Assembly (NCBI GenBank): GCA_016868815.1
Contig: VGFQ01000004.1
Coordinates: 62,001 to 126,000, forward strand
Direction of reading: 5' to 3'
DNA length: 64,000 bases
Source of the DNA: Bacteroidota bacterium
GTDB lineage: Bacteria; Bacteroidota; Bacteroidia; Chitinophagales; Chitinophagaceae
This document shows, one piece after another, positions 34,587-43,457 of this stretch. The translations under genes and the position numbers were made by a program. Numbering within the stretch: the first letter of the stretch is position 1; every line of letters begins with the position of its first letter. A model generated the notes under the pieces. That model was not told the DNA's origin and did no database searches. It saw only the letters and a list, made by a program, of their open reading frames with translations.

Positions 34587-35246
34587 TCAGTCCAGCAGTA
34601 CCGGTTGGATGATCGGCATCCAGATCTCGTAGCCCTTCCGGTTCATGTGCAGCCGGTCGGAGACATAGATCTCCGGTTTCATCGACCCGTCGGCGTTGAG
34701 CATGGGATTGTGCACATCGAGGAAACGCGTATGGCGCATCTTTCGTATGCGGGCCTCTATCAGACGGTTGGCTTCCCGCATCACCTGTAGCAGGGCCTCG
34801 CGCGATGGACTGGGCTTCAGCGAGAGAAAGACGACGGGCACACGGGGCAGGCGGCTGCGGATCAGCGACATGAGCCTTTGGAAGCGCTGCAGTACCGAGT
34901 CGGCCGTGATGCCTGACCCACCGGTGAGGTCGTTCTCCCCGCAATAGATGAAGATCTGCCGGGGATCGTATTTGAAGATGACGTCGTCGGCATATTGGAT
35001 GAGATGAGGCAGGGATGAGCCACCGAAGGCACGGTTGAGGATGTGGCGACCGGGAAAGTCAGTGGAGACAGTCGTCCATTTCGTGAAGGAGGAACTTCCA
35101 ATGAATAGGATGGGCTTTTCGGGTGGACGTGTGAGTGAGTCGACCCGACGGAAGGCTTCTACCTCCTTTATGAACGGCTGTGCTGAAGCGCTCATGATGA
35201 ACAACAGCGGGCCGGCGATCGTCAGGACCAGGGAACGATTCGACAT
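34587..35246 (-). CDS. Secreted SGNH/GDSL-like hydrolase
   Basis: The 219-residue protein has a signal peptide (MSNRSLVLTIAGPLLFIMSA, cleaved after SASA) and SGNH blocks: FIGSSSFTKW with the nucleophile Ser near residue 49, the Gly in FGGSSL, the Asn in YCGENDLTG, and the Asp/His pair in VSDRLHMNRKGY near the end. Such enzymes are often carbohydrate or lipid esterases. It is divergent from the SusC gene across 84 bases and is the first gene of a likely operon with the TolB-like gene, so an acetyl- or acyl-esterase for the imported glycan is plausible. ATGs at 35252 and 35246 are both possible. Confidence 0.86.
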   Translation of the reverse strand: MSNRSLVLTIAGPLLFIMSASAQPFIKEVEAFRRVDSLTRPPEKPILFIGSSSFTKWTTVSTDFPGRHILNRAFGGSSLPHLIQYADDVIFKYDPRQIFIYCGENDLTGGSGITADSVLQRFQRLMSLIRSRLPRVPVVFLSLKPSPSREALLQVMREANRLIEARIRKMRHTRFLDVHNPMLNADGSMKPEIYVSDRLHMNRKGYEIWMPIIQPVLLD

Positions 35247-35260
35247 GAGCATGCTTTGGG

Positions 35261-35291
35261 TTGTGGGGAATGGACTGTTTCGTTTATCTTG
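35261..35291 (+). promoter_or_regulatory. Putative promoter of the second SusCD operon
   Basis: TTG (35261-35263) is separated by 21 bases from TATCTTG (35285-35291), close to the Bacteroidota TTTG-N19/21-TAnnTTTG pattern, 39 bases before the ATG at 35331. It is the only such pair in the divergent region. Confidence 0.4.
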
Positions 35292-35330
35292 CCTCCCTTC
35301 GATCGGGGATCTTTGAACAAAAGACCATTT

Positions 35331-38300
35331 ATGAGGATGAAAGTATGGATTTCCCTCGCATGTATGTTCCTCCTGACCGCTGCGCAGGCGCAGACGCGGA
35401 AGGTGACGGGCACGGTGAGGGACGAGGGCGGCAGGGTGCTGTCCGGGGCGAGCGTGACGGCCAGGGGAGCTACGGGCCGTGCTGTGACGGATGCGAACGG
35501 CAGGTTCAGCATCGAGCTGGCTGCGACGGTGAAGCTGCTCGAGGTGAGTCATGTCGGCATGGGCATGGAACTCGTGGGACTGACTGAGAAGACCGACTAT
35601 GCCATCACCCTGAAGCCATTGGTATCGACTCTGTCGGATGTCGTCGTGGTCGGTTATGGCACGGTGCGCAAGGGAGACCTGACAGGGGCTGTGCAACGCA
35701 TCGACCGCGACGACCTGCTGCGCAACGATCCACTCAATATCCAACAGGCGCTCCAGGGGAAGATCGCAGGCGTGAACATCACCCAGAACGACGGCGCGCC
35801 GGGCGCGGGCCTCAGCATCCGCATCCGTGGGTCCAACTCATTCCTCGGTGGCACGGAGCCGCTGTATGTCATCGATGGTGTGCCGTTCAACAACTCCAAC
35901 AGCGGCGGCACACCCTCTTCCATCGGCGGAGACGAGAAGCAGACGCTCAACATCCTGGCCTTCCTCGACCCGAATGAGATCGAGTCGGTGGACATTCTCA
36001 AAGATGCTTCCGCGACGGCCATCTATGGTTCACGGGGCGCCAATGGCGTGGTGCTGATCACGACGCGCCGCGGCAGGCCGGGCCGGGAAAAAGTCGAGCT
36101 GAACGTCAACATGGGCGTCTCGGAAGTATCGAGGCGACTCGACATGCTCCGGCCCTACGACTACGCACGCTTCCAGAACCTGTCCTATCAGAATGCCAAC
36201 CTCTACGACGGCACCAGCTACACGCTGCCCTATACGCTTGACGAGCTTGATACGCTGAAGATGCAGGCCACTGACTGGCAGGAGGCCATCTTCCGAAGGG
36301 CCCTCACGCAGCAGTATTCGCTCAACGTATCCGGCTCGAACGAGAATGGCAGCCACAGCCTCGGCTTCAATTATCTGAATCAGGACGGCACTGTCATCAA
36401 CTCCAACTACCGGAAGTTCGGTCTGACGATGAACCTGCACCGCAACCTCGGCAAGGTCGTCCGGATCGGCACGAGCACCGCCCTCTCCAACTCCGTCACC
36501 AACGGCGTCAAGACTGGCACCGATAAGTCGGACGCCGCCAGCGCCGGCGTTATCCGGGCCGCGCTCACCTATCCGACGACCATCCAGCGCGAGGAGGAGT
36601 TCGACGGTACAGGCGAGGGGTTCTTCATCACCAATCCTGTCATCTATTCACGCGACGTCCTCAACCGCGTGACGGGGTATAACATCTTCTCCTCCAACTA
36701 TGCGGAGGCGACCTTCCTGCGGCATTTCAAGCTGCGGCAGAACCTCGGCTTCAATTATGGCGCCAACGACCGCGACCAGTACTATCCGCGCAGCGTCTTC
36801 GAAGGATTCAGCGTGCGGGGCTCGGCGTTGAAGTCGGACAACCTCTGGACCAGCATGGTCTCCGAGAGCATCCTCTCCTTCAACCGGAAGGCCGGCCGCC
36901 ACAGCGTGAACGCCATGTCGGCCGCTACCTATGAGCGTACGGACGGCGGTTCCACCCGGGCTGAGGCCAAGGGATTCCCCAACGACATCCTGCGCAACGA
37001 GAACATGCAGGCAGCGGAGCAGATCCTTCCCGCCGTCACGAGTCGCTACCGGTCCACCCTCGTCTCTTTTCTGGCTCGTGCCAACTACGCCTACGACGAT
37101 CGCTACCTGCTGACCGTCTCTTTCCGACAGGACGGTTCCAGCAAGTTTGGCCGCAACAACAAATGGTCAGGCTTCCCCTCGGCGGCGCTGGCCTGGAAGC
37201 TGCACAATGAGTCGTTCCTGAAGAATTTGGAGTCCGTCTCCAACCTCACGCTTCGTATGAGCTACGGAATGACCGGCAACCAAGGCATAGGATCCTATGC
37301 CTCGCTGGCGAAGCTGGCAGTGTATAACTATCCTTTCAACGGATCGCTGCAGACGGGTCTGGCTGATGACATATACGCCGGTCCCGCGAACGCCTCCCTA
37401 CGCTGGGAGACGACACAGGCCTTCAACGCAGGCCTCGACCTGGGCATGGTGGGCGGACGCGTGAACGTCCATGTGGACGCTTACCGAAAGCACACCGAAG
37501 ACCTCCTTCAGTACATCACCACGCCGGCCTCCACGGGCTTCCAGCGGCAACTGCGCAATTCTGGCTCCGTCGAGAACAAGGGCATCGAACTCGCCATCGA
37601 CGCCGTGGTGGTGAAGAACGCGACACTCACCTGGAAGACGTTGTTCAACATCTCCTTTAACCGGAATCGGATACTTAGTCTGGGTGGCGATCTGAAGGAG
37701 CAATTCGCCAACAACATCTCCACGCGCGACGCCCCCTTCATCCAGGTCGCCGGAAGACCCATCGGCTCCATCTACGGTTATCGAGAGGACGGCTACTACG
37801 ACAATGAAGCCGAGGTGCGCAGCAGCCCCATCTACTATAACCAGCCCCTGGCCATCATCCGCCGCATGGTCGGAGAGATCAAGTACCGAAACCTCGACGG
37901 CAACCCGAGTTCTATCTCGCTGACGGACCGCACGTTCATCGGGGATGTCAACCCCGACTTCATCTTTGGCTTCACCAACAACCTCAGCTTCGGTCGTTTC
38001 GATCTGAGTCTGTTCCTGCAAGGCGTGCAGGGTAACGATATTGTAAATATGAATACCGTCTGGAATGGAAACATCGGCACTTCGAAGAACGTGAGCGAGC
38101 AGGTGCTCGCCGGCGCATGGATGGCGGGCAGGGACAACAGCGCCGCCACTGCGCCCAAGCCCATCCGACAGTTCTGGCGCACCCTGCTGTTCTCGGAGCG
38201 TTTCATCGAGGATGGCAGTTTCGTGCGGGTCAAGAATCTCACCCTCGGGTACACACTGCCGCAGCGTTCCGTGAAGACCATCAGCAGTCTGCGGGTGGCG

Positions 38301-38453
38301 CTGGCGGTGAACAACCTCTACACCTTTACCAAGTACAGCGGATACGATCCCGAGGTGAACAGTTACGGCGATAATCCCGCTTTGTACGGTGTCGACCTTG
38401 GAGGCTATCCGAACAGCAGAAGTGTGAACCTCAGCCTGCGCTGCGGCTTCTGA
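35331..38453 (+). CDS. SusC/RagA family TonB-dependent receptor
   Basis: The 1040-residue outer-membrane transporter has a signal peptide (WISLACMFLLTAAQAQ), a carboxypeptidase-regulatory-like domain (about 23-98; VTGTVRDEGGRVLSGASV), a plug (VVVVGYGTVRKGDLTGAVQ, LQGKIAGVNI, then IRIRGSNSF, PLYVIDGVPF and IESVDILKDASATAIYGSRG) and a barrel ending NLSLRCGF. It lacks the STN domain of the first SusC in the window, so it is probably not tied to a FecR/ECF pair. SusD follows 26 bases later. Start codons at 35331 and 35337 are both plausible. The linked SGNH esterase suggests an esterified glycan as substrate. Confidence 0.96.
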   Translation: MRMKVWISLACMFLLTAAQAQTRKVTGTVRDEGGRVLSGASVTARGATGRAVTDANGRFSIELAATVKLLEVSHVGMGMELVGLTEKTDYAITLKPLVSTLSDVVVVGYGTVRKGDLTGAVQRIDRDDLLRNDPLNIQQALQGKIAGVNITQNDGAPGAGLSIRIRGSNSFLGGTEPLYVIDGVPFNNSNSGGTPSSIGGDEKQTLNILAFLDPNEIESVDILKDASATAIYGSRGANGVVLITTRRGRPGREKVELNVNMGVSEVSRRLDMLRPYDYARFQNLSYQNANLYDGTSYTLPYTLDELDTLKMQATDWQEAIFRRALTQQYSLNVSGSNENGSHSLGFNYLNQDGTVINSNYRKFGLTMNLHRNLGKVVRIGTSTALSNSVTNGVKTGTDKSDAASAGVIRAALTYPTTIQREEEFDGTGEGFFITNPVIYSRDVLNRVTGYNIFSSNYAEATFLRHFKLRQNLGFNYGANDRDQYYPRSVFEGFSVRGSALKSDNLWTSMVSESILSFNRKAGRHSVNAMSAATYERTDGGSTRAEAKGFPNDILRNENMQAAEQILPAVTSRYRSTLVSFLARANYAYDDRYLLTVSFRQDGSSKFGRNNKWSGFPSAALAWKLHNESFLKNLESVSNLTLRMSYGMTGNQGIGSYASLAKLAVYNYPFNGSLQTGLADDIYAGPANASLRWETTQAFNAGLDLGMVGGRVNVHVDAYRKHTEDLLQYITTPASTGFQRQLRNSGSVENKGIELAIDAVVVKNATLTWKTLFNISFNRNRILSLGGDLKEQFANNISTRDAPFIQVAGRPIGSIYGYREDGYYDNEAEVRSSPIYYNQPLAIIRRMVGEIKYRNLDGNPSSISLTDRTFIGDVNPDFIFGFTNNLSFGRFDLSLFLQGVQGNDIVNMNTVWNGNIGTSKNVSEQVLAGAWMAGRDNSAATAPKPIRQFWRTLLFSERFIEDGSFVRVKNLTLGYTLPQRSVKTISSLRVALAVNNLYTFTKYSGYDPEVNSYGDNPALYGVDLGGYPNSRSVNLSLRCGF

Positions 38454-38479
38454 GTCCATCCACCAAACCATTCCTCACC

Positions 38480-40099
38480 ATGAACAAGATGATCCATATA
38501 TACAGGTTCGCGGCCATCGCCTTTGCATCCCTGGGCCTCGCGTCCTGCGAGAAGGCATTGGAGGAGAAGCCGCTCTCCTTCCTGTCACCCGGGAACTTCT
38601 ACAAGAGCGAGGGCGACGCCAGGATCGCGATCGCCGGCGTGTACAATGCACTGTATACCTACGACCTCTACCTGCAACCGATGTGGAACCTGACGGTGCT
38701 GGACGACGACCACGTCTCGGGTGCGGACTGGTTCCTGGGTACCACGGGGGCCGGAAACCCCCAGGGATACTGGGGTGTGAACGGTCCATGGGTCGGCTGT
38801 TACTCGATGATCGCACGGGCCAACACGGTGCTCGAGAACGTGGAGGCGATGACGGCCGGCATCGATGCCGATGTGAAGAAGCGCATCCTCGGGGAGGCCT
38901 ACTATCTCCGGGGCTGGGCCTATTTCCAGCTCGTGCAGCTGTATGGCGGTGTGCCGATCCGGTTGAAGTCGCTCTCGGCCGATCCCAACGCCTCTGTACC
39001 ACGCGCACCGGCGAAGGAGGTGTATGCCCAGATCGTGACCGATCTCAAAAAAGCCGAGGAGATGCTGTTTCCCTTCGGCCATGCCAAGGCGGGAGAGCCG
39101 GGGCATGCGACGAAGGGACTCGCGCGCGCCATGCTCGCGAAGACCTACCTCACGATGGCATCGGGCTCGCTGGCCTCGGGAAATGTCATCGTCCGGGGTG
39201 GCACCGACAACGGCAACTACACACATGCGAAGTCGGTCGTGGCCGGACTGGAGGGACTCGACAGCAAGGCCTATTTCCAGCTCGCGCGCGACAAGGCCAA
39301 GGAGCTCATTGACAGTCGCGAGTACGCGTTATTCCCCAACTGGAAGGATATATGGAGCAAGGCCGGCCGCAACAGGCAGGAGAACATGTGGCAGCTGCAG
39401 TCGATGGCGGGTACGCCCTTCGTCAACAACCTCAGCATCTACTTCTCGGCATACTCGACCTTTGGCCGCGGGGCCGTATGGTTCACCAACAACCACTTCC
39501 AGGGCTATGAGGATGCCGACAGGCGGGCATTGGACGGCGTCTCGCACAACTACTTCACCAACACGGGCACGCCGTACTACTACCCGTCCTGGCAGGCGGC
39601 ACAGTACCGCACCGTGGGCGGCGTGACATACAACAACAACGGCACGACCGACAATCGGGCCTACACGATCAAGTTCGCCGATGTAAACGACCCGACTGTC
39701 GCCAACAGCGACGCCTTCTATCCACTGATGCGCTACGCCGAAGTGCCGCTGATCTATGCAGAAGCGGCCAACGAGGCCGCCGGCGGTCCCACGGCCGAGG
39801 CCTATGCACAGCTCAATGCCATCCGAACGAGGGCCCAGGCCACTCCGGCCCCTGCGGGCATGAACCTGGAGCAGTTCCGGAGCTATGTGCTGGCGGAGCG
39901 AGCCCGGGAGTTTGTCCTCGAAGGCGTGCGTCGATTTGACCTATGCCGTTGGGGGGTCTACCTGCCGGTGATGAACCGCATCTCCGCAGGGCAGAACAAC
40001 ATCTCCAAAGTGCGGGCCACCCGCAACCTGCTGCTGCCGATCCCACAGGCAGAACTCAACTCGAACCGCTCCATCACCGCCAACAACCCCGGCTGGTGA
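38480..40099 (+). CDS. SusD/RagB family nutrient-binding lipoprotein
   Basis: The 539-residue protein has a lipoprotein signal peptide (IAFASLGLASCEKALEEKP; lipid Cys at about 23), a helical TPR-like body (AYYLRGWAYFQLVQLYGGVP is diagnostic of SusD), and the C-terminal AERAREFVLEGVRRFDLCRW plus LLPIPQAELNSNRSI typical of the family. Length is normal. It is the surface lid of the SusC encoded just upstream and is followed 20 bases later by an IPT/TIG lipoprotein, completing a three-gene outer-membrane uptake unit. Confidence 0.96.
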   Translation: MNKMIHIYRFAAIAFASLGLASCEKALEEKPLSFLSPGNFYKSEGDARIAIAGVYNALYTYDLYLQPMWNLTVLDDDHVSGADWFLGTTGAGNPQGYWGVNGPWVGCYSMIARANTVLENVEAMTAGIDADVKKRILGEAYYLRGWAYFQLVQLYGGVPIRLKSLSADPNASVPRAPAKEVYAQIVTDLKKAEEMLFPFGHAKAGEPGHATKGLARAMLAKTYLTMASGSLASGNVIVRGGTDNGNYTHAKSVVAGLEGLDSKAYFQLARDKAKELIDSREYALFPNWKDIWSKAGRNRQENMWQLQSMAGTPFVNNLSIYFSAYSTFGRGAVWFTNNHFQGYEDADRRALDGVSHNYFTNTGTPYYYPSWQAAQYRTVGGVTYNNNGTTDNRAYTIKFADVNDPTVANSDAFYPLMRYAEVPLIYAEAANEAAGGPTAEAYAQLNAIRTRAQATPAPAGMNLEQFRSYVLAERAREFVLEGVRRFDLCRWGVYLPVMNRISAGQNNISKVRATRNLLLPIPQAELNSNRSITANNPGW

Positions 40100-40119
40100 G
40101 TCCCCTCAAAACGATAGAC

Positions 40120-41160
40120 ATGCCACACAACGCATACTTCCCCACTGTTCGGTTCCTGATGGTGAAGGTCGCCACGATCTGCCTGTCCATCGGCTGTAAG
40201 AAGGAACAGACTCCCACGGGCAGCCTCGCTCCCTCCATCCAGTCGGTCGCCTATCTCGACAGCCGGTCGACCCCTTTGATATCGGCCAAGTATGGGGACT
40301 GGGTGATGATCAAAGGCACGAACCTAGCCACCACCTTCAAGGTTGACTTCAACAGCGTACTCAGTCCGGACTCCCTTTTCTATGCCGACGATACGTCCAT
40401 CACCGTACGGATACCGCCTGTGCTGCCCGACCCGATCAACAACCCTATCACCGTGACGACGAAGTACGGCACCGCGACCTACAACTTCAAGATCCTCCAG
40501 CCGGCCCCTTTGATCATGAGCTTCGACCCGATGGCGGGACCTGCTGGCACGCCTGTGACCATCCGCGGCAATTATTTCCGCGGCGTCAGCGAGGTGAGGT
40601 TCGACAATACGGTGACGCCCATCATCTCGAGCACTTCGACGCAGATAGCGGTCAATGTACCCGCCGGTGTCATCTCCGCCTACATCTTCGTGTCGACGCC
40701 CGTCGGCACGGCGCGTTCGCCGCTGGCCTATGGCTTCCGCTATGCGATCTATGAGGACGCGCTCACGGCCACCTGGAGCAATACATCCTACAGTGCCACG
40801 GCCGTAGTCAACAACACGGCGAATCTGAAGCGCGGCACCAACTCAATCCGCGTGAACTACACGGCCGGCTTCGGTGCGCTGCGCCTGTCGAAGGCGAATC
40901 CAGCTCTGAGTACGACGGGCTACACGGCCCTCAAGTTCTCCGTCTTCGTACCCGCCGCCTCGGTGGGCAGGAAGGTCAAGGTCATGCTCAACGGCCAAAC
41001 GGCCACGGGTGTGACGCTGACCTTCGCCGATGCGGGCTGGAACGATTATCAGATACCGCTCACCAGTCTCGGTGGATATGCCACTCTTACGTCGGTCACC
41101 ATACAGGAGTTTAGCAGCTTGCTGCAGGAACTATACTTCGACGACATCGCGTTGTTCTGA
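40120..41160 (+). CDS. IPT/TIG-domain surface lipoprotein at the SusE position
   Basis: The 346-residue protein shows a short signal with lipobox (VATICLSIGCKKEQ), two IPT/TIG immunoglobulin-like domains (about 40-120, with GDWVMIKGTNLATTFKVDF, and 122-205, with GPAGTPVTIRGNYFRGVSEV) and a C-terminal beta-sandwich (about 210-346; GYTALKFSVFVPAASVG, then GWNDYQIPLTSLGG and LYFDDIALF) that resembles carbohydrate-binding modules. Proteins of this build in Bacteroidota are surface glycan-binding proteins encoded after SusD. Ligand binding is inference. The frame is open upstream into susD, but the ATG at 40120 is the first after its stop. Confidence 0.85.
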   Translation: MPHNAYFPTVRFLMVKVATICLSIGCKKEQTPTGSLAPSIQSVAYLDSRSTPLISAKYGDWVMIKGTNLATTFKVDFNSVLSPDSLFYADDTSITVRIPPVLPDPINNPITVTTKYGTATYNFKILQPAPLIMSFDPMAGPAGTPVTIRGNYFRGVSEVRFDNTVTPIISSTSTQIAVNVPAGVISAYIFVSTPVGTARSPLAYGFRYAIYEDALTATWSNTSYSATAVVNNTANLKRGTNSIRVNYTAGFGALRLSKANPALSTTGYTALKFSVFVPAASVGRKVKVMLNGQTATGVTLTFADAGWNDYQIPLTSLGGYATLTSVTIQEFSSLLQELYFDDIALF

Positions 41161-41235
41161 ACCTTTCAATGAAAGCAGTGAGGCGGGGTGTCTGGCGGAC
41201 CGGGCACCCCGCTCTCATGGTCACTCGACCGAACT

Positions 41236-42375
41236 ATGGCTTTGAATGATTGTTCATCCGGTGCCATGTTTGACACAGAAGCCTTTCCCTCCGATATCGA
41301 CAGCATCCTGCAGCGGGTCGACGCCATCGACCCTGTCGGGTATGCCCGTTCCCGTAACTTCATCGATGGGGCCGTGACGCGCCTTTCGCCCTATATTTCC
41401 CGCGGTGTCATCTCCACACGCTTCGTGATGCAACGGATGCTGGAGATGGGTCATCGTCCCTATCGGATGCAAAAGTTCCTGCAGGAGTTGGCCTGGCGCG
41501 ACTATTTCCAGCAGGTGGCGATGGCAAGGCCGGAATTGCTCGACCAAGACCTGCGCCGGCCACAACCGAGGGGAGAGCGGAGGGGTATTCCGATCGCATT
41601 GGCTGAGGGCAGGACCGGCATCGAAGGCATCGATGCGGCGGTGCAGGCCTTGTTGACCACGGGCTACATGCACAACCACTGTCGCATGTACACGGCCTCA
41701 CTGGCCTGCAACCTGGGTCGCTGCCATTGGCGTCAGCCGGCCGATTGGATGTATCATCATCTGCTGGACGCCGACTTCGCCAGCAATGCCTGCAGCTGGC
41801 AGTGGGTCTCGGGCGCCTTCAGCGGCAAGCTCTACTTCGCCGACCAGGCCAATGTCAACCGCTACTGCCATACGGGTCAGCGGGGCAGCTTCCTCGACAG
41901 GTCCTATGCCGAGTTGGAAGAGATGGAGGTACCGGATCTGCTGCGGGAGACCATCCCTTTCGAGGCAACGACTGTGCTGCCTATGACAGATCCTCCCCAC
42001 ATCAGTTCCAGTCGGCCCGTGATCATCTACAACCTCTACAACCTCGACCCTTTCTGGCGGAAGCATGACGATGCCGAACGGGTGCTCCTGCTCGAGCCCT
42101 CGCATTTTCGCAAGCTGCCGGTGGGTGAACGGACCATCGGATTCATCCTCTCCCTCGCGGCCAATATCCCCGGGATAAGGGTCTTCACGGGGGAGTTTGA
42201 CACCCTCTCATCCCTTGCGCCTGGATCGACATTCCATTTCCGCGAACATCCACTGTTCCGTCACTATCGGGGCGTCTGCGACCCCAGGGAATGGATGTTC
42301 CCGGACATCACCGGGTATCATCCGAGCTTCTTCAGCTTCTGGAAGAAGTCGGAACGAAGGTTGGGTCTCGGATGA
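41236..42375 (+). CDS. FAD-binding photolyase/cryptochrome-like protein with apparently permuted domains
   Basis: The 379-residue protein opens with the FAD-binding helical domain of DNA photolyases: RLSPYISRGVIST, ELAWRDYFQQV, TTGYMHNHCRMYTASL and DADFASNACSWQWVSGAFSG are recognisable counterparts. This domain is normally C-terminal. The Rossmann-like part (RPVIIYNLYNLDPF, VLLLEPSHF, then the helix FILSLAANIPGIRVFTG) follows instead of preceding it. This order suggests a circular permutation or a divergent family; repair activity is unproven. An in-frame ATG at 41266 is an alternative start. It lies 75 bases after the lipoprotein gene on the same strand. Confidence 0.78.
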   Translation: MALNDCSSGAMFDTEAFPSDIDSILQRVDAIDPVGYARSRNFIDGAVTRLSPYISRGVISTRFVMQRMLEMGHRPYRMQKFLQELAWRDYFQQVAMARPELLDQDLRRPQPRGERRGIPIALAEGRTGIEGIDAAVQALLTTGYMHNHCRMYTASLACNLGRCHWRQPADWMYHHLLDADFASNACSWQWVSGAFSGKLYFADQANVNRYCHTGQRGSFLDRSYAELEEMEVPDLLRETIPFEATTVLPMTDPPHISSSRPVIIYNLYNLDPFWRKHDDAERVLLLEPSHFRKLPVGERTIGFILSLAANIPGIRVFTGEFDTLSSLAPGSTFHFREHPLFRHYRGVCDPREWMFPDITGYHPSFFSFWKKSERRLGLG

Positions 42376-42457
42376 AAACGATTGTCACATGCGAGAACAT
42401 ATGCCAACCCCTTCATGGTGGATTCGACGCACACGAAGTGTATGTATTCGTTTCAAC

Positions 42458-43435
42458 ATGCTTTCTGCCAGCGCGGGTAGCATCGTCGTACTGCTTGTGT
42501 TGAACGTATTGGGATTAACCGCCTGCAGATCGCCTGGATTGCGCAATTCCGGCTCGGTTTCGGCTGTCTTGCGCGGTCCGACCCTGCTGGTGTTGGGCGT
42601 GGCGCAGGACGGTGGATATCCTCAGGCAGGCTGCGAGAAGTCCTGCTGCCGGGCGGTATGGGAGGGAAAGGATCCGCCGCAATCGGTCACATGCCTGGCG
42701 CTGATGGATCCTGCGGACGGATCGTACTGGTTGTTTGACGCCACCCCTGACATCGGCAGACAGATGCACAATGTCAGGGAACGGGACGCCACCTTCGGCC
42801 GACTGCCAAGGGGCATCTTCCTCACGCATGCGCACATCGGGCATTATGCGGGGCTGATGCATCTCGGGCGCGAGGCGATGGGCGCTCAAGCAGTGCCCGT
42901 ACATGCCATGCCGCGCATGCGTGACTTCCTCAAACAAAACGGTCCTTGGAGCCAGCTGGTGTCCACCGAAAACATCATGCTGAGATCGTTGTCGGCAGAC
43001 AGTGCCGTTGTGCTGAAGCCGGGACTCAAGGTGACACCCTTCCTGGTTCCGCACCGCGACGAGTACTCCGAGACGGTGGGCTATCGCATCGAGGGACCAT
43101 CGAAGCGCATCTTCTTCATTCCCGACATCGATAAGTGGGAAAGATGGCAGCGGAGCATCACGGAAGTCATCCGCGGTTGTGACCTGGCGCTGGTGGACGG
43201 TACTTTCTTCGACGGGGCCGAACTGCCGGGCCGCGACATGCGGGAGATCCCACACCCATCGGTCTCCGAGAGCCTTTCGCTTTTCGGATCATTGCCCGAC
43301 AGCTTGCGCCGGCGTGTCTGTTTTATTCATTTCAACCACACCAATCCATTGCTGAGGAAGGGGACACCCCAACGAAAGGCTTTAGAGGCCGCCGGCTTCC
43401 GCGTGGCGGAGGAGGGGATGTTGTTCGAACTCTGA
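42458..43435 (+). CDS. PqqB-like metallo-beta-lactamase-fold lipoprotein
   Basis: From the ATG at 42458 the product has 325 residues with a lipoprotein signal (IVVLLVLNVLGLTACRS). Family features of the PqqB-like MBL group are GVAQDGGYPQAGCEKSCC, FDATPDIGRQM, LTHAHIGHYAGLMHLG and FIHFNHTNPLL. The usual HxHxDH metal motif appears here as HAHIGH, with Gly in the Asp position, as often in this group. PQQ genes are absent, so a role in cofactor synthesis is unlikely. Upstream ATGs at 42389 and 42401 would add a basic N-terminus; I prefer the one giving a standard signal peptide. Confidence 0.8.
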   Translation: MLSASAGSIVVLLVLNVLGLTACRSPGLRNSGSVSAVLRGPTLLVLGVAQDGGYPQAGCEKSCCRAVWEGKDPPQSVTCLALMDPADGSYWLFDATPDIGRQMHNVRERDATFGRLPRGIFLTHAHIGHYAGLMHLGREAMGAQAVPVHAMPRMRDFLKQNGPWSQLVSTENIMLRSLSADSAVVLKPGLKVTPFLVPHRDEYSETVGYRIEGPSKRIFFIPDIDKWERWQRSITEVIRGCDLALVDGTFFDGAELPGRDMREIPHPSVSESLSLFGSLPDSLRRRVCFIHFNHTNPLLRKGTPQRKALEAAGFRVAEEGMLFEL

Positions 43436-43457
43436 ACGTACAGGCCTACCTCGGCGG

